Part shown: piece after piece, positions 1 to 6,404 of the stretch
How the letters are laid out: every line of letters starts with the position of its first letter
How positions within the stretch are numbered: position 1 is the stretch's first letter
NCBI RefSeq assembly: GCF_014859565.1
Contig: NZ_JACUUA010000156.1
Span: 1-7,796, forward strand
Source of the DNA: Marinospirillum sp.
GTDB lineage: Bacteria; Pseudomonadota; Gammaproteobacteria; Pseudomonadales; Halomonadaceae
Direction: 5' to 3'
Length of the DNA: 7,796 nucleotides
The notes under the pieces: generated by a model
Database searches by the model: none
Seen by the model: only the letters and a program-made list of their open reading frames with translations
What the model was told of the DNA's origin: nothing
Position numbers and translations under genes: made by a program

Positions 1-24
1 GACCTGATCGCAGCAGGACTATAG
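1..24 (+). CDS. Possible 3' end of an upstream gene (partial)
   Basis: The first 24 bases read in frame 1 as DLIAAGL followed by a TAG stop. The peptide is plausible as the C-terminal end of a protein running in from the left, and the chemoreceptor gene starts 55 bases further on. Seven codons cannot identify a gene, and an open frame this short is expected by chance. Confidence 0.2.
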   Translation, partial: DLIAAGL

Positions 25-79
25 AATGTGTAAAAAGCTGGTTTATAAAATGTGGGTTAAGTTCACAAGGAAATATAAC

Positions 80-1702
80 ATGTTTATAACAATTCGCGCC
101 CGCTTGTTGCTGGTTGTGTTGTTGCTGAATACGCTGGCAGTTGTTGCTTACACCTCATACGCCTATCAGCTGCGTAAAGCAGACTTACAGAGCCAGATTG
201 ATGGACAGTTGTTGTTTGCCGCTCATACCGTTGCCAATATTACTGATCAGAGTATTTATGATCAGGTGGCTAACGGTACCTTTAGTCAGGAAACTTCAGA
301 TGCCTTGCAACTACAGGTATTTAATCTGCTTAAATCAACCGATATTGAGTATGTTTATACTATAGTTGAAACCCCGGAAGGCTTGGTGTTTGTATTGGAT
401 ACACCAGAAGCTGAGGAGGTTGAAGCGGGAGATTTTGGTGAGCTCCTAACACTTTATGAGGAACCCAGTGATGCCATCTTTACTGCCCTGCGTTCACAAC
501 AGATCCAGTTTGATGAATACATCGATGAGTGGGGTGAGTTTCGTTCTGTATTTATTCCCTACACCACAGCAAGTGGTCAGCGATTTATTGCCGGGGCCGA
601 TATCACTATCAGTCATATTCGTGGCGAGCTGTTAAGTACCTTGCTAGTTTCTGCCTCCATGGGTCTGTTGGTGTTTATTTTGTCTTCTGCCTTAACTTAC
701 TCACTGGTATCAACCATTCTGCGCCCACTGGGTTGGGCACAGGCTGTTATGCGAGAAGTAGCCAGTAACCGCGATCTGACATTAAGAGCCCAGTGTAGTC
801 CGGATGAAATTGGTCAGTTATTGGCCGATTTTAACAATCTGATGATTGAGCTGCAGGATACCCTGACCACAACAACCCGTGCAGCCTTGGATACCGCCTC
901 TATTGCGGATCAACTGCAGTCTAGTAGTTATCAGATGAATGATCGTGCCTTGGATGTGGTACGGGCAGTGGATGAAGTCAGGATTCTGGGTGGTACAACA
1001 GGAGAGTTGCTAGAAGCGTCCGATAGAGATTTGGCATCGGCTGTGACGGAGGTGTTGGAATCAGTGGAGCGGTTGGATGCTGGTCAGGCAGCAATCAAAA
1101 AAGTCGCGGCTAGTATTGAGCAAACAGCTCGTTCTCAATCAGAGCTGTCTGATGAGTTGGGTCAGCTGTCTCATCAGGCAGAAGATGTTAATCAGGTGCT
1201 GTCGGTGATCAGTGAAATTGCTGATCAGACCAATCTGCTGGCGCTGAATGCGGCGATTGAGGCTGCTCGAGCTGGTGAACATGGACGGGGTTTTGCTGTG
1301 GTTGCTGACGAGGTGCGCAATCTGGCAACTCGTACCCAGGACAGCCTGAATCAGACACGTGAAACCATCACTCGCATTGTTGAAGCTATAGGTGTGGTGG
1401 CAGGAAAAATGCAAAATAGTGCCGGTCAGTTTAATCAGCTGCTGGATGAATCCAGTCAGGCTTATGAGCGTGTCACGGAAAGCACTACTACCATGCACAA
1501 AACTCGTGGCAGGATGCAGCAGACCTCAGTAAATTTGACAGAGGTGCTGGAGCGTACTCGTGAGGTATTGGCACAGGTTAGGAAGGTTGAAGAGCACACT
1601 CATGAAAATTCGGCCAGCATGAGTGAGGTGTCTGAAGCAGCAGACCGCTTGCAGGCTTCTGCGGTGGAGTTAAAAGGCCAGTTGGCTAAGTTTATTGCCT
1701 GA
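80..1702 (+). CDS. Methyl-accepting chemotaxis protein (transmembrane chemoreceptor)
   Basis: This is a chemoreceptor that senses a ligand outside the inner membrane and controls the CheA kinase through CheW. From the ATG at 80 it has 540 residues. I prefer that start over the upstream in-frame ATG codons at 26 and 50 because AAGGAA at 67-72 lies seven bases before it and a hydrophobic helix follows at once. Visible parts in order are a first membrane helix (about 8-28), a periplasmic region (about 29-180) ending in a Cache-like stretch ([18 protein letters not shown]), a second membrane helix (about 184-208), a HAMP region (about 208-262) and a long coiled-coil signalling domain. The conserved hairpin tip is at about 377-413 ([21 protein letters not shown], then [12 protein letters not shown]). 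The protein ends KGQLAKFIA, so it lacks a C-terminal NWETF-type pentapeptide for tethering CheR/CheB. The ligand cannot be told from the sequence. No FliA-type promoter was recognised upstream. The receptor class is secure. Confidence 0.96.
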   Translation: MFITIRARLLLVVLLLNTLAVVAYTSYAYQLRKADLQSQIDGQLLFAAHTVANITDQSIYDQVANGTFSQETSDALQLQVFNLLKSTDIEYVYTIVETPEGLVFVLDTPEAEEVEAGDFGELLTLYEEPSDAIFTALRSQQIQFDEYIDEWGEFRSVFIPYTTASGQRFIAGADITISHIRGELLSTLLVSASMGLLVFILSSALTYSLVSTILRPLGWAQAVMREVASNRDLTLRAQCSPDEIGQLLADFNNLMIELQDTLTTTTRAALDTASIADQLQSSSYQMNDRALDVVRAVDEVRILGGTTGELLEASDRDLASAVTEVLESVERLDAGQAAIKKVAASIEQTARSQSELSDELGQLSHQAEDVNQVLSVISEIADQTNLLALNAAIEAARAGEHGRGFAVVADEVRNLATRTQDSLNQTRETITRIVEAIGVVAGKMQNSAGQFNQLLDESSQAYERVTESTTTMHKTRGRMQQTSVNLTEVLERTREVLAQVRKVEEHTHENSASMSEVSEAADRLQASAVELKGQLAKFIA

Positions 1703-1727
1703 AGCTGGTTAAGCAGATAGGTCGAAT

Positions 1728-1761
1728 AAAAAAATCCCCGTGTAAGAACGGGGATTTTTTT
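1728..1761. terminator. Bidirectional intrinsic terminator between the chemoreceptor gene and pckA
   Basis: Seven A residues (1728-1734), then TCCCCG (1735-1740), an 8-base loop, CGGGGA (1749-1754) and seven T residues (1755-1761). The GC stem with A-tract and T-tract can end transcription from both sides. It lies 25 bases after the chemoreceptor stop and 19 bases after the pckA stop, so it serves both converging genes. Confidence 0.92.
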
Positions 1762-1780
1762 GTCAGCAGAGCAGCAGCTA

Positions 1781-3343
1781 TCAACTGTTCAGCTGTGGTC
1801 CGGCGGCAACTATGTTTTCATCTACACCAGAGAACTTGCGGAAGTTCTCGATAAACATGGCTGCCAGCTCTTTGGCCTGACGGTCATAGTCATCTTTGTC
1901 CTGCCAGGTTTCACGAGGACTCAGCAGGCTACTGTCAACACCGGGTACATGGGCAGGTACTTCCAGGTTCAGCGTTGGCAGTTTAACGGTTTCTACATCA
2001 GCCAGTGAACCATTTTGTACGGCATTTACAATGGCACGAGTGGTCGGGATGCTGAAACGGCTGCCACCCTTGCCATGTGCTCCACCTGTCCAGCCAGTAT
2101 TCACCAGATAAACACGTGAATTAAAAGCTTCGATACGCTTGATCAACAGGTCAGCATAAACACGTGCAGGACGTGGGAAGAAAGGTGCACCAAAGCAGGT
2201 GGAGAAGGTTGCTTCAAGGCCGGAGGTGGAACCCATTTCAGTAGAGCCTACTTTGGCCGTGTAACCGGACAGGAAGTGGTAAGCCGCTGCTTCTTTTGAG
2301 AGGATGGATACCGGGGGCAGTACACCACTCATGTCACAGGTCAGGAAGATGATGGCGTTGGGTTCGCCAGCGCGGTTTTCTGCAACCCGTTTTTCAACGT
2401 GCTCAAGAGGATAAGCAGCACGCGAATTCTGAGTCAGGCTGTCATCAGTATAGTCGGGCTCGCGACGATCATTTAAAACCACGTTTTCCAGAACTGCACC
2501 AAAGCGTATGGCATCCCAGATGATGGGTTCGTTTTTCTGGGACAGATCAATACACTTGGCATAACAGCCGCCTTCAATATTAAAGACAGTGCCCACACCC
2601 CAGCCGTGTTCATCATCACCTATCAGGTAACGGGAAGGATCAGCAGACAGGGTGGTTTTGCCAGTGCCGGATAGGCCGAAGAACAGGGTGGTTTCACCAT
2701 CTTCACCGACGTTGGCAGAGCAGTGCATTGGTAATACATCTGAGGCAGGCAGCAGGAAGTTCTGTACCGAAAACATGGCTTTTTTCATTTCACCAGCATA
2801 ACGCATACCAGCAATTAATACCTTGCGTTCGGCAAAATTCAGAATCACACAACCATCAGAGTTGGTGCCGTCACGTGCTGGATCACACTGAAAGTGCGGG
2901 GCGTTCAGAATCGTCCACTCTTTTTTACCGCCGGCGTTAAAATTATCCGGGCGGATGAACAGGGTACGACCAAACAGGTTGTGCCATGCGGTTTCTGTTG
3001 TTACGCGCACAGGCAGGTAGTGAGCTGGGTCTGAGCCAACATGCAGCTCGGAAACAAACTGGTCACGTTCAGCCAGATACTGGGCAACACGATCCCAGAG
3101 CGCAGCAAACTTTGAGGCATCAAACGGACGGTTGATGCTGCCCCATTCGATATCTGCAGAAGTGCCCGGTTCATCAACAATAAAACGATCCAGTGGAGAG
3201 CGGCCTGTGCGCTTGCCGGTGTTAACTACCAGGGCACCATTAACGGCCAGTTGGCCTTCGCCCCGTTGAATTGCCAGTTCGATCAACTGGGCATTGCTTA
3301 AGTTGGTATAAGTTTTCACAGCGCTCTCGTTAATATGCGTCAT
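1781..3343 (-). CDS. pckA: Phosphoenolpyruvate carboxykinase (ATP)
   Basis: This cytoplasmic enzyme catalyses oxaloacetate + ATP to phosphoenolpyruvate + ADP + CO2, the entry step of gluconeogenesis from TCA-cycle intermediates. The ATG at 3343 gives 520 residues, near the usual size of the ATP-dependent family (E. coli 540). A TTG eleven codons upstream is in frame, but the extra residues look non-family, and CTGAGG sits 12 bases before the ATG. Motifs in order: [10 protein letters not shown] (41-50, substrate-binding arginine region), YAGEMKK (182-188) and MHCSAN with the metal-ligand histidine at 207. These are followed by the P-loop GLSGTGKTT (223-231), the kinase-2/metal motif [10 protein letters not shown] (240-249) and the [18 protein letters not shown] region (371-388). 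All key residues expected of an active enzyme are present. It converges with the chemoreceptor gene and shares its terminator. A possible promoter and a leader hairpin lie upstream. Confidence 0.98.
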   Translation of the reverse strand: MTHINESAVKTYTNLSNAQLIELAIQRGEGQLAVNGALVVNTGKRTGRSPLDRFIVDEPGTSADIEWGSINRPFDASKFAALWDRVAQYLAERDQFVSELHVGSDPAHYLPVRVTTETAWHNLFGRTLFIRPDNFNAGGKKEWTILNAPHFQCDPARDGTNSDGCVILNFAERKVLIAGMRYAGEMKKAMFSVQNFLLPASDVLPMHCSANVGEDGETTLFFGLSGTGKTTLSADPSRYLIGDDEHGWGVGTVFNIEGGCYAKCIDLSQKNEPIIWDAIRFGAVLENVVLNDRREPDYTDDSLTQNSRAAYPLEHVEKRVAENRAGEPNAIIFLTCDMSGVLPPVSILSKEAAAYHFLSGYTAKVGSTEMGSTSGLEATFSTCFGAPFFPRPARVYADLLIKRIEAFNSRVYLVNTGWTGGAHGKGGSRFSIPTTRAIVNAVQNGSLADVETVKLPTLNLEVPAHVPGVDSSLLSPRETWQDKDDYDRQAKELAAMFIENFRKFSGVDENIVAAGPQLNS

Positions 3344-3396
3344 TATTAGGGGTCGCCTCAGTTTACTGCTGCCCAAAAAGTGTGCGGTATTATGTC

Positions 3397-3419
3397 AAAA
3401 AAAAACTTCGGGGCGAAGT
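3397..3419 (-). terminator. Terminator-like hairpin with T-tract in the pckA leader
   Basis: On the minus strand ACTTCG-CCC-CGAAGT forms a 6-bp stem closed by three bases, ending in a run of nine T residues (the A-run at 3397-3405 on the plus strand). It lies 54 bases upstream of the pckA start and points toward it. It could stop transcripts from the accessory patch upstream, or act as an attenuator in the pckA leader. The short stem makes its strength uncertain. Confidence 0.55.
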
Positions 3420-3450
3420 GCCTGTTTTTATTAAAAATGACTGATTCGGG

Positions 3451-3467
3451 GTGTAGCACCATTACAC
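3451..3467. promoter_or_regulatory. Inverted repeat GTGTA-N7-TACAC, possible operator upstream of pckA
   Basis: GTGTA (3451-3455) and TACAC (3463-3467) are perfect inverted arms around seven bases. The repeat overlaps the proposed pckA -10 box, the right place for a repressor site. No specific regulator is assigned. It is not a CRP consensus site (TGTGA-N6-TCACA). Confidence 0.25.
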
Positions 3468-3490
3468 GCTATAAAACTCTTATTTATCAA
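3461..3490 (-). promoter_or_regulatory. Candidate sigma-70 promoter for pckA
   Basis: Read on the minus strand: TTGATA (3485-3490) as -35, an 18-base spacer, and TGTAAT (3461-3466) as -10. Each box matches the consensus at five of six positions. It would give a leader of about 110 bases that passes through the hairpin and T-tract at 3397-3419. A second, weaker possibility is the CATAAT box at 3389-3394, downstream of the hairpin, which has no good -35. Confidence 0.4.
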
Positions 3491-3594
3491 TGAATTAGCT
3501 ATTGTAAATAATTTTTATCAGCCATCAGCTCAAAAATTGATCAAATCTGACTACATAAATGCTGTTTTGGCCTGCAGGCTTAGACTTCGAAGCG

Positions 3595-3658
3595 GCTTAA
3601 CCAATGGCTGTTGTCGGACGCGTCTGCGCTCCGGCGCACCGCAAAGCCAACATTAAAT
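3595..3658. repeat. attC-like 64-bp imperfect inverted repeat
   Basis: The left arm (3595-3617, GCTTAACCAATGGCTG...) and right arm (3639-3658, ...AGCCAACATTAAAT) are near-complementary. Pairing is interrupted by a few mismatches and single extra bases on the left arm. The arms enclose an apical hairpin, TGCGC-TCCG-GCGCA (3625-3638). The ends resemble integron core sites. On the minus strand GTTAAGC fits GTTRRRY, and the opposite end ATTTAAT fits RYYYAAC except for its last base. The size is in the range of short attC sites. The right end shares a base with the stop codon of the minus-strand yefM'-'yoeB ORF, as expected of a cassette. The orientation is ambiguous: the core site favours the minus strand, while the extra bases fall on the arm expected for the plus orientation. 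No integrase is in the window. Confidence 0.4.
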
Positions 3659-3822
3659 CAGTAATGGTAGCAAAGCTGAGCGATCAAGAGGGTGTCGTCG
3701 ATTGTTTTGTAGACCATGCGGTCTTCTTCATTGATCCTTTTTGACGGGCTATGGTCATCGCATACTTGTTGCATCATTTGAGCTAAGTTACTGCGAGCAC
3801 TGGTGTAACTGATGGCATCCAT
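3658..3822 (-). pseudogene. In-frame fusion of YefM antitoxin N-terminus to YoeB toxin C-terminus (toxin-antitoxin remnant)
   Basis: This is a 54-codon ORF from ATG (3820-3822) to TGA (3658-3660), with GAGG eight bases upstream as ribosome-binding site. Residues 1-26 (MDAISYTSARSNLAQ...DDHSP) line up with the start of YefM (ISYxxARxNL...DHAP in E. coli). Residues 27-54 (SKRINEEDRMVY...DDTLLIA...CYHY) line up with the last 28 residues of YoeB (SRRITEEHRLVY...DDSLLIA...RYHY). The simplest reading is an in-frame deletion of roughly 340 bases that removed the rest of the antitoxin and the first two thirds of the toxin. The equivalents of the YoeB catalytic Arg65, His83 and Tyr84 remain (Arg36, His53, Tyr54), but the Glu46 region is gone. 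Arg10 of YefM, implicated in DNA binding, is kept. An active RNase is therefore very unlikely; a small DNA-binding peptide cannot be excluded. The family alignment is from memory, but the matches are clear in both halves. Confidence 0.8.
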
Positions 3823-3826
3823 TTTT

Positions 3827-3861
3827 TGTACCTCGTTTCAGAATGTACAGGAAGCTGTACG
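3827..3861. promoter_or_regulatory. YefM-type operator with GTAC cores upstream of the chimera
   Basis: TGTACA (3844-3849) and TGTACG (3856-3861) lie 12 bases apart centre to centre and form the perfect inverted repeat GTACAG-GAAG-CTGTAC (3845-3860). A third core, TGTACC (3827-3832), overlaps the ribosome-binding region. The E. coli yefM-yoeB operator is known for two palindromes with TGTACA cores at about this spacing, so this is very likely the autoregulatory site of the ancestral module. It also lies upstream of the divergent small ORF at 3887 and could affect both directions. Confidence 0.65.
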
Positions 3862-3886
3862 CAAATGATTTAACAAACGCAAGCAC

Positions 3887-4084
3887 ATGGACGATTTTTT
3901 CGATCAGGTTACGGAGTCTGGTTTCAAGTTGCATCTGATTGAGCTTCTAGATGATTTTATTGCACACCGAGGCCAATGTAACGAGTTGCCGAAAAAAGAA
4001 GGTATTGTTCGCTTCGCGGAAGGTGACTTGAGAATTGAATGGTTGCCAGACGGCTCAACTCACCTTTCCAAAGGAGACTCGTAA
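3887..4084 (+). CDS. Small hypothetical protein, 65 residues
   Basis: The ORF runs from ATG to TAA and begins MDDFFDQVTESGFKL. It is acidic at the N-terminus, predicted mostly helical in the first half (LHLIELLDDFIAH), then has a strand-like stretch ending RIEWLPDGSTHLSK. No membrane segment, signal peptide or known catalytic motif is visible, and I do not recognise the family. There is no good Shine-Dalgarno sequence before the ATG (only weak purine-rich AACGCAAG), which lowers confidence. It diverges from the yefM'-'yoeB chimera with the operator region between them, so it may be accessory DNA that arrived with the toxin-antitoxin module. It could be a complete small gene or the remnant of a longer one. 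Confidence 0.5.
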   Translation: MDDFFDQVTESGFKLHLIELLDDFIAHRGQCNELPKKEGIVRFAEGDLRIEWLPDGSTHLSKGDS

Positions 4085-4127
4085 TCCTGCCTTATTCATG
4101 AGATATAGCTGAAAGGTGGGTGTGGCA

Positions 4128-4289
4128 ATGGTATGCTTCTGCACCTGCCTTCAACCAATCGAGGGGCATCAACTGAAAGTGGCCGCCACCCTCATCGTTC
4201 ATGCCCGACAGATCAAGGTCAACTGTCCAGTCTCTGGGGAAAGTGACTTACTCCAAGATCTATGTGAATTCAGGGAAAAAAGTGAGTAA
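4128..4289 (+). CDS. Possible small ORF, 53 residues, unidentified
   Basis: An ATG at 4128 opens a frame to TAA at 4287-4289, with GGTGGG seven bases upstream as a possible ribosome-binding site. The product starts MVCFCTCLQPIEGH, continues through QLKVAATLIVHARQIKV and ends in a charged tail (CEFREKSE). Four cysteines fall in the sequence, two of them as CFC near the start, with no recognised metal-binding pattern. A stop codon lies just upstream, so it is not a long truncated ORF in this frame. It follows the 65-residue ORF on the same strand after 43 bases. I do not recognise it; it may be a chance ORF or a decayed gene. Apart from it, the interval 4085-4337 shows no feature I can support. 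Confidence 0.3.
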   Translation: MVCFCTCLQPIEGHQLKVAATLIVHARQIKVNCPVSGESDLLQDLCEFREKSE

Positions 4290-4337
4290 GATGCATCGGA
4301 CAGATTATTAAAGCTCGGATCATACAAGAGGTTCACT

Positions 4338-5033
4338 GTGACTCAAATTGCCACCGCCAGACGCTCTCGCTCCATCACCACCGAAGAAGTTCTGTTGATT
4401 CTCTGCCATTCCGTGACTGAAGTGCTGGGCAACGCCGGTAACGACAAGGTCAGCTACTCTCCGATGGTACAAAAGATCAACAAAACCTGTCTGCGACCCG
4501 ACATAGGTTGTTTTGTACTGTTTGATGGTGGTTTTTCCGGTCTGGTGATTATCAACTTCACAGCAGAATCGGCGATGGAAATTTATCGTAAATACCTGCT
4601 GAGTATGGGGATGCCGGAAAACGAGCTGGCACAGTTCCACACTGCAGATGAAGTCGGCAACGTGATGGGTGAAATCATGAACCAGATTGTGGGTGACTTC
4701 ACCAACAAGGTTCGCCACCAGTTAAAAACCTCCATCACCCAGAGCCAACCAAAGATGATGGCCATCAACAAGCAGGTGCAGATTTCCGTCAACACCGCTC
4801 TGGATCAGGCACAGTCACGCCGGGTAACCTTCAGCACGGAAACCCACAATATTTTTTATCTGGAACTGTCGATGGATAAAACCGAATTCATCAAGCTGCA
4901 TGATTTTGATGAGTCCGAACTGGAAGATCCGGATGACATCCTGGCTGAAAACTCTCAGCCATCAGAGAACAGTCGCCGCAAGGAAAAATCCAGCAATAAT
5001 AATGATGATCTGATGAACGATCTGGGTATCTGA
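4338..5033 (+). CDS. CheX/CheC-like domain protein, probably DUF3334 family
   Basis: This is a 231-residue cytoplasmic protein with no signal peptide or membrane helix. It starts at GTG with AGAGG (4327-4331) six bases before it. The stretch DEVGNVMGEIMNQIVGDF (104-121) followed by Pro138 fits the CheC/CheX/FliY phosphatase pattern E-x2-N-x22-P: Glu112, Asn115 and Pro138 are at exact spacing. The Asp/Ser usually four residues before the Glu is Asn108. Proteins of this fold dephosphorylate CheY-P or related receivers, so a phosphatase or receiver-binding role is inferred. The length and pattern suggest DUF3334, an uncharacterised gammaproteobacterial family; that name is from memory. The last 45 residues are acidic and low in complexity (DESELEDPDD, then a Ser/Asn/Lys-rich stretch), probably disordered, ending in a short helix DDLMNDLGI. 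No che genes adjoin it, though a chemoreceptor lies 2.6 kb upstream. A hairpin at 5045 follows. Confidence 0.8.
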   Translation: MTQIATARRSRSITTEEVLLILCHSVTEVLGNAGNDKVSYSPMVQKINKTCLRPDIGCFVLFDGGFSGLVIINFTAESAMEIYRKYLLSMGMPENELAQFHTADEVGNVMGEIMNQIVGDFTNKVRHQLKTSITQSQPKMMAINKQVQISVNTALDQAQSRRVTFSTETHNIFYLELSMDKTEFIKLHDFDESELEDPDDILAENSQPSENSRRKEKSSNNNDDLMNDLGI

Positions 5034-5034
5034 T

Positions 5035-5283
5035 TCAGAACACTGCCCGCCCCTGTGGCGGGCTTTCCAGCAGGCGTTTTAACCTCAGCAAACCTTCCTG
5101 TAAATTGGACTGCCCTGCATCAGCCTGCGGGCCGGATTTGGGGTGGCAATTGGTAAAATCCTCAAGAGTGAATACCACTGGAGCTGGTTCAACCGCAGCA
5201 TGGGAGGCATTACAGCGGCCTGTGTGGTCATCATCCTGCAGTAATTTTTTTCTCAGGAAGGAACAATCCGCCGCGGTTATCCC
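5035..5283 (-). pseudogene. Start-less open frame, possible decayed or non-canonically started small gene
   Basis: Reading the minus strand, 82 sense codons are open between the in-frame TAA at 5284-5286 and a TGA at 5035-5037. The codons look like those of neighbouring genes (CTG, CAG, GAT, GCA common). The predicted peptide is protein-like, with FLRKKLLQDDD near the start, EPAPVVFTLEDF in the middle and a helical end, LLRLKRLLESPPQGRAVF. No ATG occurs, and the first GTG is at 5178 without a ribosome-binding site. It is therefore a chance frame, a gene that lost its 5' end, or a gene using an unusual start. It converges on the CheX-like gene one base away, and its upstream side is the ilvE leader. 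I do not recognise a family. It occupies most of the gap between the CheX-like gene and ilvE. Confidence 0.3.
5045..5066 (+). terminator. Probable terminator after the CheX-like gene
   Basis: GCCCGCC (5045-5051), a 5-base loop CCTGT and GGCGGGC (5057-5063) make a perfect 7-bp GC stem followed by only three T residues. It starts 12 bases after the stop codon. The position and stem favour a terminator, but the short T-tract makes it weak or dependent on other factors. Confidence 0.65.
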
Positions 5284-5342
5284 TTAATATATCGACCAGG
5301 TTTTTTACTATCCGTGAAATGGTTATTTGAGGACACAAGAGT

Positions 5343-6341
5343 ATGGCAACTGCGTTCGGTACAGTTTTTATGCCCGAGATGGCAATATCCTGGTTTAACG
5401 GCAGCAGCTGGAGCCAGGCAAAGATGGTATCGAGCAGCAGCCTGACCCTGCATCCTGGTGCCCATGTGCTGCACTACTCCAGCACCTGTTTTGAAGGCTT
5501 AAAGGCCTTTCGGCATGAAGACGGCTCCGTCAACATCTTCCGCATGGACAAAAACATTGCCCGCCTGGCACAAAGCAGCCGCTTGCTGGCACTGCCTGCC
5601 ATTGATGAAACCATGGCCGCTGAGATGATCAAACAAACGGTAGCTCGTTTTGCTGATGAGGTTCCTGCACCGCCCGGCTCTCTTTACATTCGCCCCACCC
5701 ATATCGGCACAGAAGCGGCGGTAGGCAAGGCAGCAGCACCCTCCACCAGCTCCTGTTTTTATGTACTGGTTTGCCCAGTGGGTGATTATTTTGCCGGTGG
5801 TGATACTGCCCTGCGCCTGCTGCTGGAAGATAACGGCATGCGCTGTGCTCCACACATGGGTATGATCAAAAGTGGCGGTAACTATGCCAGCGCCCTGCAA
5901 CCTATCCTGCAAGCCCGTGAAGCCGTCAAAGCGGATCAGGTGCTCTTCTGCCCCGGTGGTGATGTTCAGGAAACCGGCGCTGCCAACTTTCTGCTGATTG
6001 ATGGTGACGAAATCATCACCAAGGCACTGGATGAAAGCTTCCTGCACGGTGTTACCCGAGACTCCATCCTGACCCTGGCGCGTGATCTGGGTATGAAAGT
6101 ATCCGAACGCCAGCTGACTGTTACCGAGCTGCTGGAGCGAGCAGCCAAACCCGGCTGTGAGGCTGCACTGTCCGGCACTGCTGCAGTGTTGACCCCGGTT
6201 GGCACCCTGATTCATCAGGGCAAAGACTTCCCGGTCGGTAATGGCAAGGTAGGCACCACGGTGCTGAAACTGCGCAAAACACTGAACGACATCCAATGGG
6301 GCAAGGCCGAAGACAAACACGGCTGGCTAACCCGAATTTAA
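5343..6341 (+). CDS. ilvE: Branched-chain amino acid aminotransferase
   Basis: This is a cytoplasmic, pyridoxal-phosphate-dependent class IV aminotransferase. It interconverts leucine, isoleucine and valine with their 2-oxo acids using glutamate/2-oxoglutarate, the last step of synthesis or first of breakdown. The 332 residues show the long form typical of Pseudomonas and eukaryotic enzymes. Motifs: HYSSTCFEGLKAFR (44-57), FRMDKN (66-71), YIRPTHIG (115-122), the cofactor lysine Lys176 in MGMIKSGGNYA, VQETGAANFL with Glu210 (208-217), and SGTAAVLTPVG (277-287). The start has GAGG (5329-5332) ten bases upstream. Later methionines at residues 10 and 13 are less likely. It is flanked by terminators on both sides, so it is probably a single-gene unit. 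No attenuator peptide rich in branched-chain codons was found in the leader. Confidence 0.95.
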   Translation: MATAFGTVFMPEMAISWFNGSSWSQAKMVSSSSLTLHPGAHVLHYSSTCFEGLKAFRHEDGSVNIFRMDKNIARLAQSSRLLALPAIDETMAAEMIKQTVARFADEVPAPPGSLYIRPTHIGTEAAVGKAAAPSTSSCFYVLVCPVGDYFAGGDTALRLLLEDNGMRCAPHMGMIKSGGNYASALQPILQAREAVKADQVLFCPGGDVQETGAANFLLIDGDEIITKALDESFLHGVTRDSILTLARDLGMKVSERQLTVTELLERAAKPGCEAALSGTAAVLTPVGTLIHQGKDFPVGNGKVGTTVLKLRKTLNDIQWGKAEDKHGWLTRI

Positions 6342-6350
6342 GCCAAAAAC

Positions 6351-6390
6351 AAAAAGCCCCGGACAGACATAGCTGATCCGGGGCTTTTTT
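6351..6390. terminator. Bidirectional intrinsic terminator between ilvE and the L,D-transpeptidase gene
   Basis: A run of A residues (6351-6355), GCCCCGGA (6356-6363), a 13-base loop, TCCGGGGC (6377-6384) and TTTTTT (6385-6390). The perfect 8-bp GC-rich stem extends into A-T pairs, and the T/A tracts on both sides serve both converging transcripts. Confidence 0.95.
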
Positions 6391-6404
6391 GATTCAAACA
6401 ACAA

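Noticed and set aside
26..79. Upstream ATG codons at 26 and 50 as chemoreceptor starts
   Set aside because: The ATG at 80 has AAGGAA at proper spacing and places the first membrane helix at the normal distance from the N-terminus.
3344..3376. TTG at 3376 as the pckA start, adding eleven residues
   Set aside because: The added residues do not look like the family N-terminus, and the ATG at 3343 has a purine-rich site upstream.
3868..3874. GTTAAAT on the minus strand upstream of the chimera, as the other boundary of a gene cassette
   Set aside because: It fits GTTRRRY, but this motif is expected about once per kilobase per strand, and no paired RYYYAAC arm with complementary sequence was found within about 90 bases.
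4320..4718. Minus-strand open frame across the start of the CheX-like gene
   Set aside because: The plus-strand frame has a ribosome-binding site and a recognisable phosphatase motif; the antisense peptide shows nothing family-like.
5499..6320. Long minus-strand open frame inside ilvE
   Set aside because: It is the antisense shadow of a clear aminotransferase gene, with no motif or ribosome-binding site of its own.
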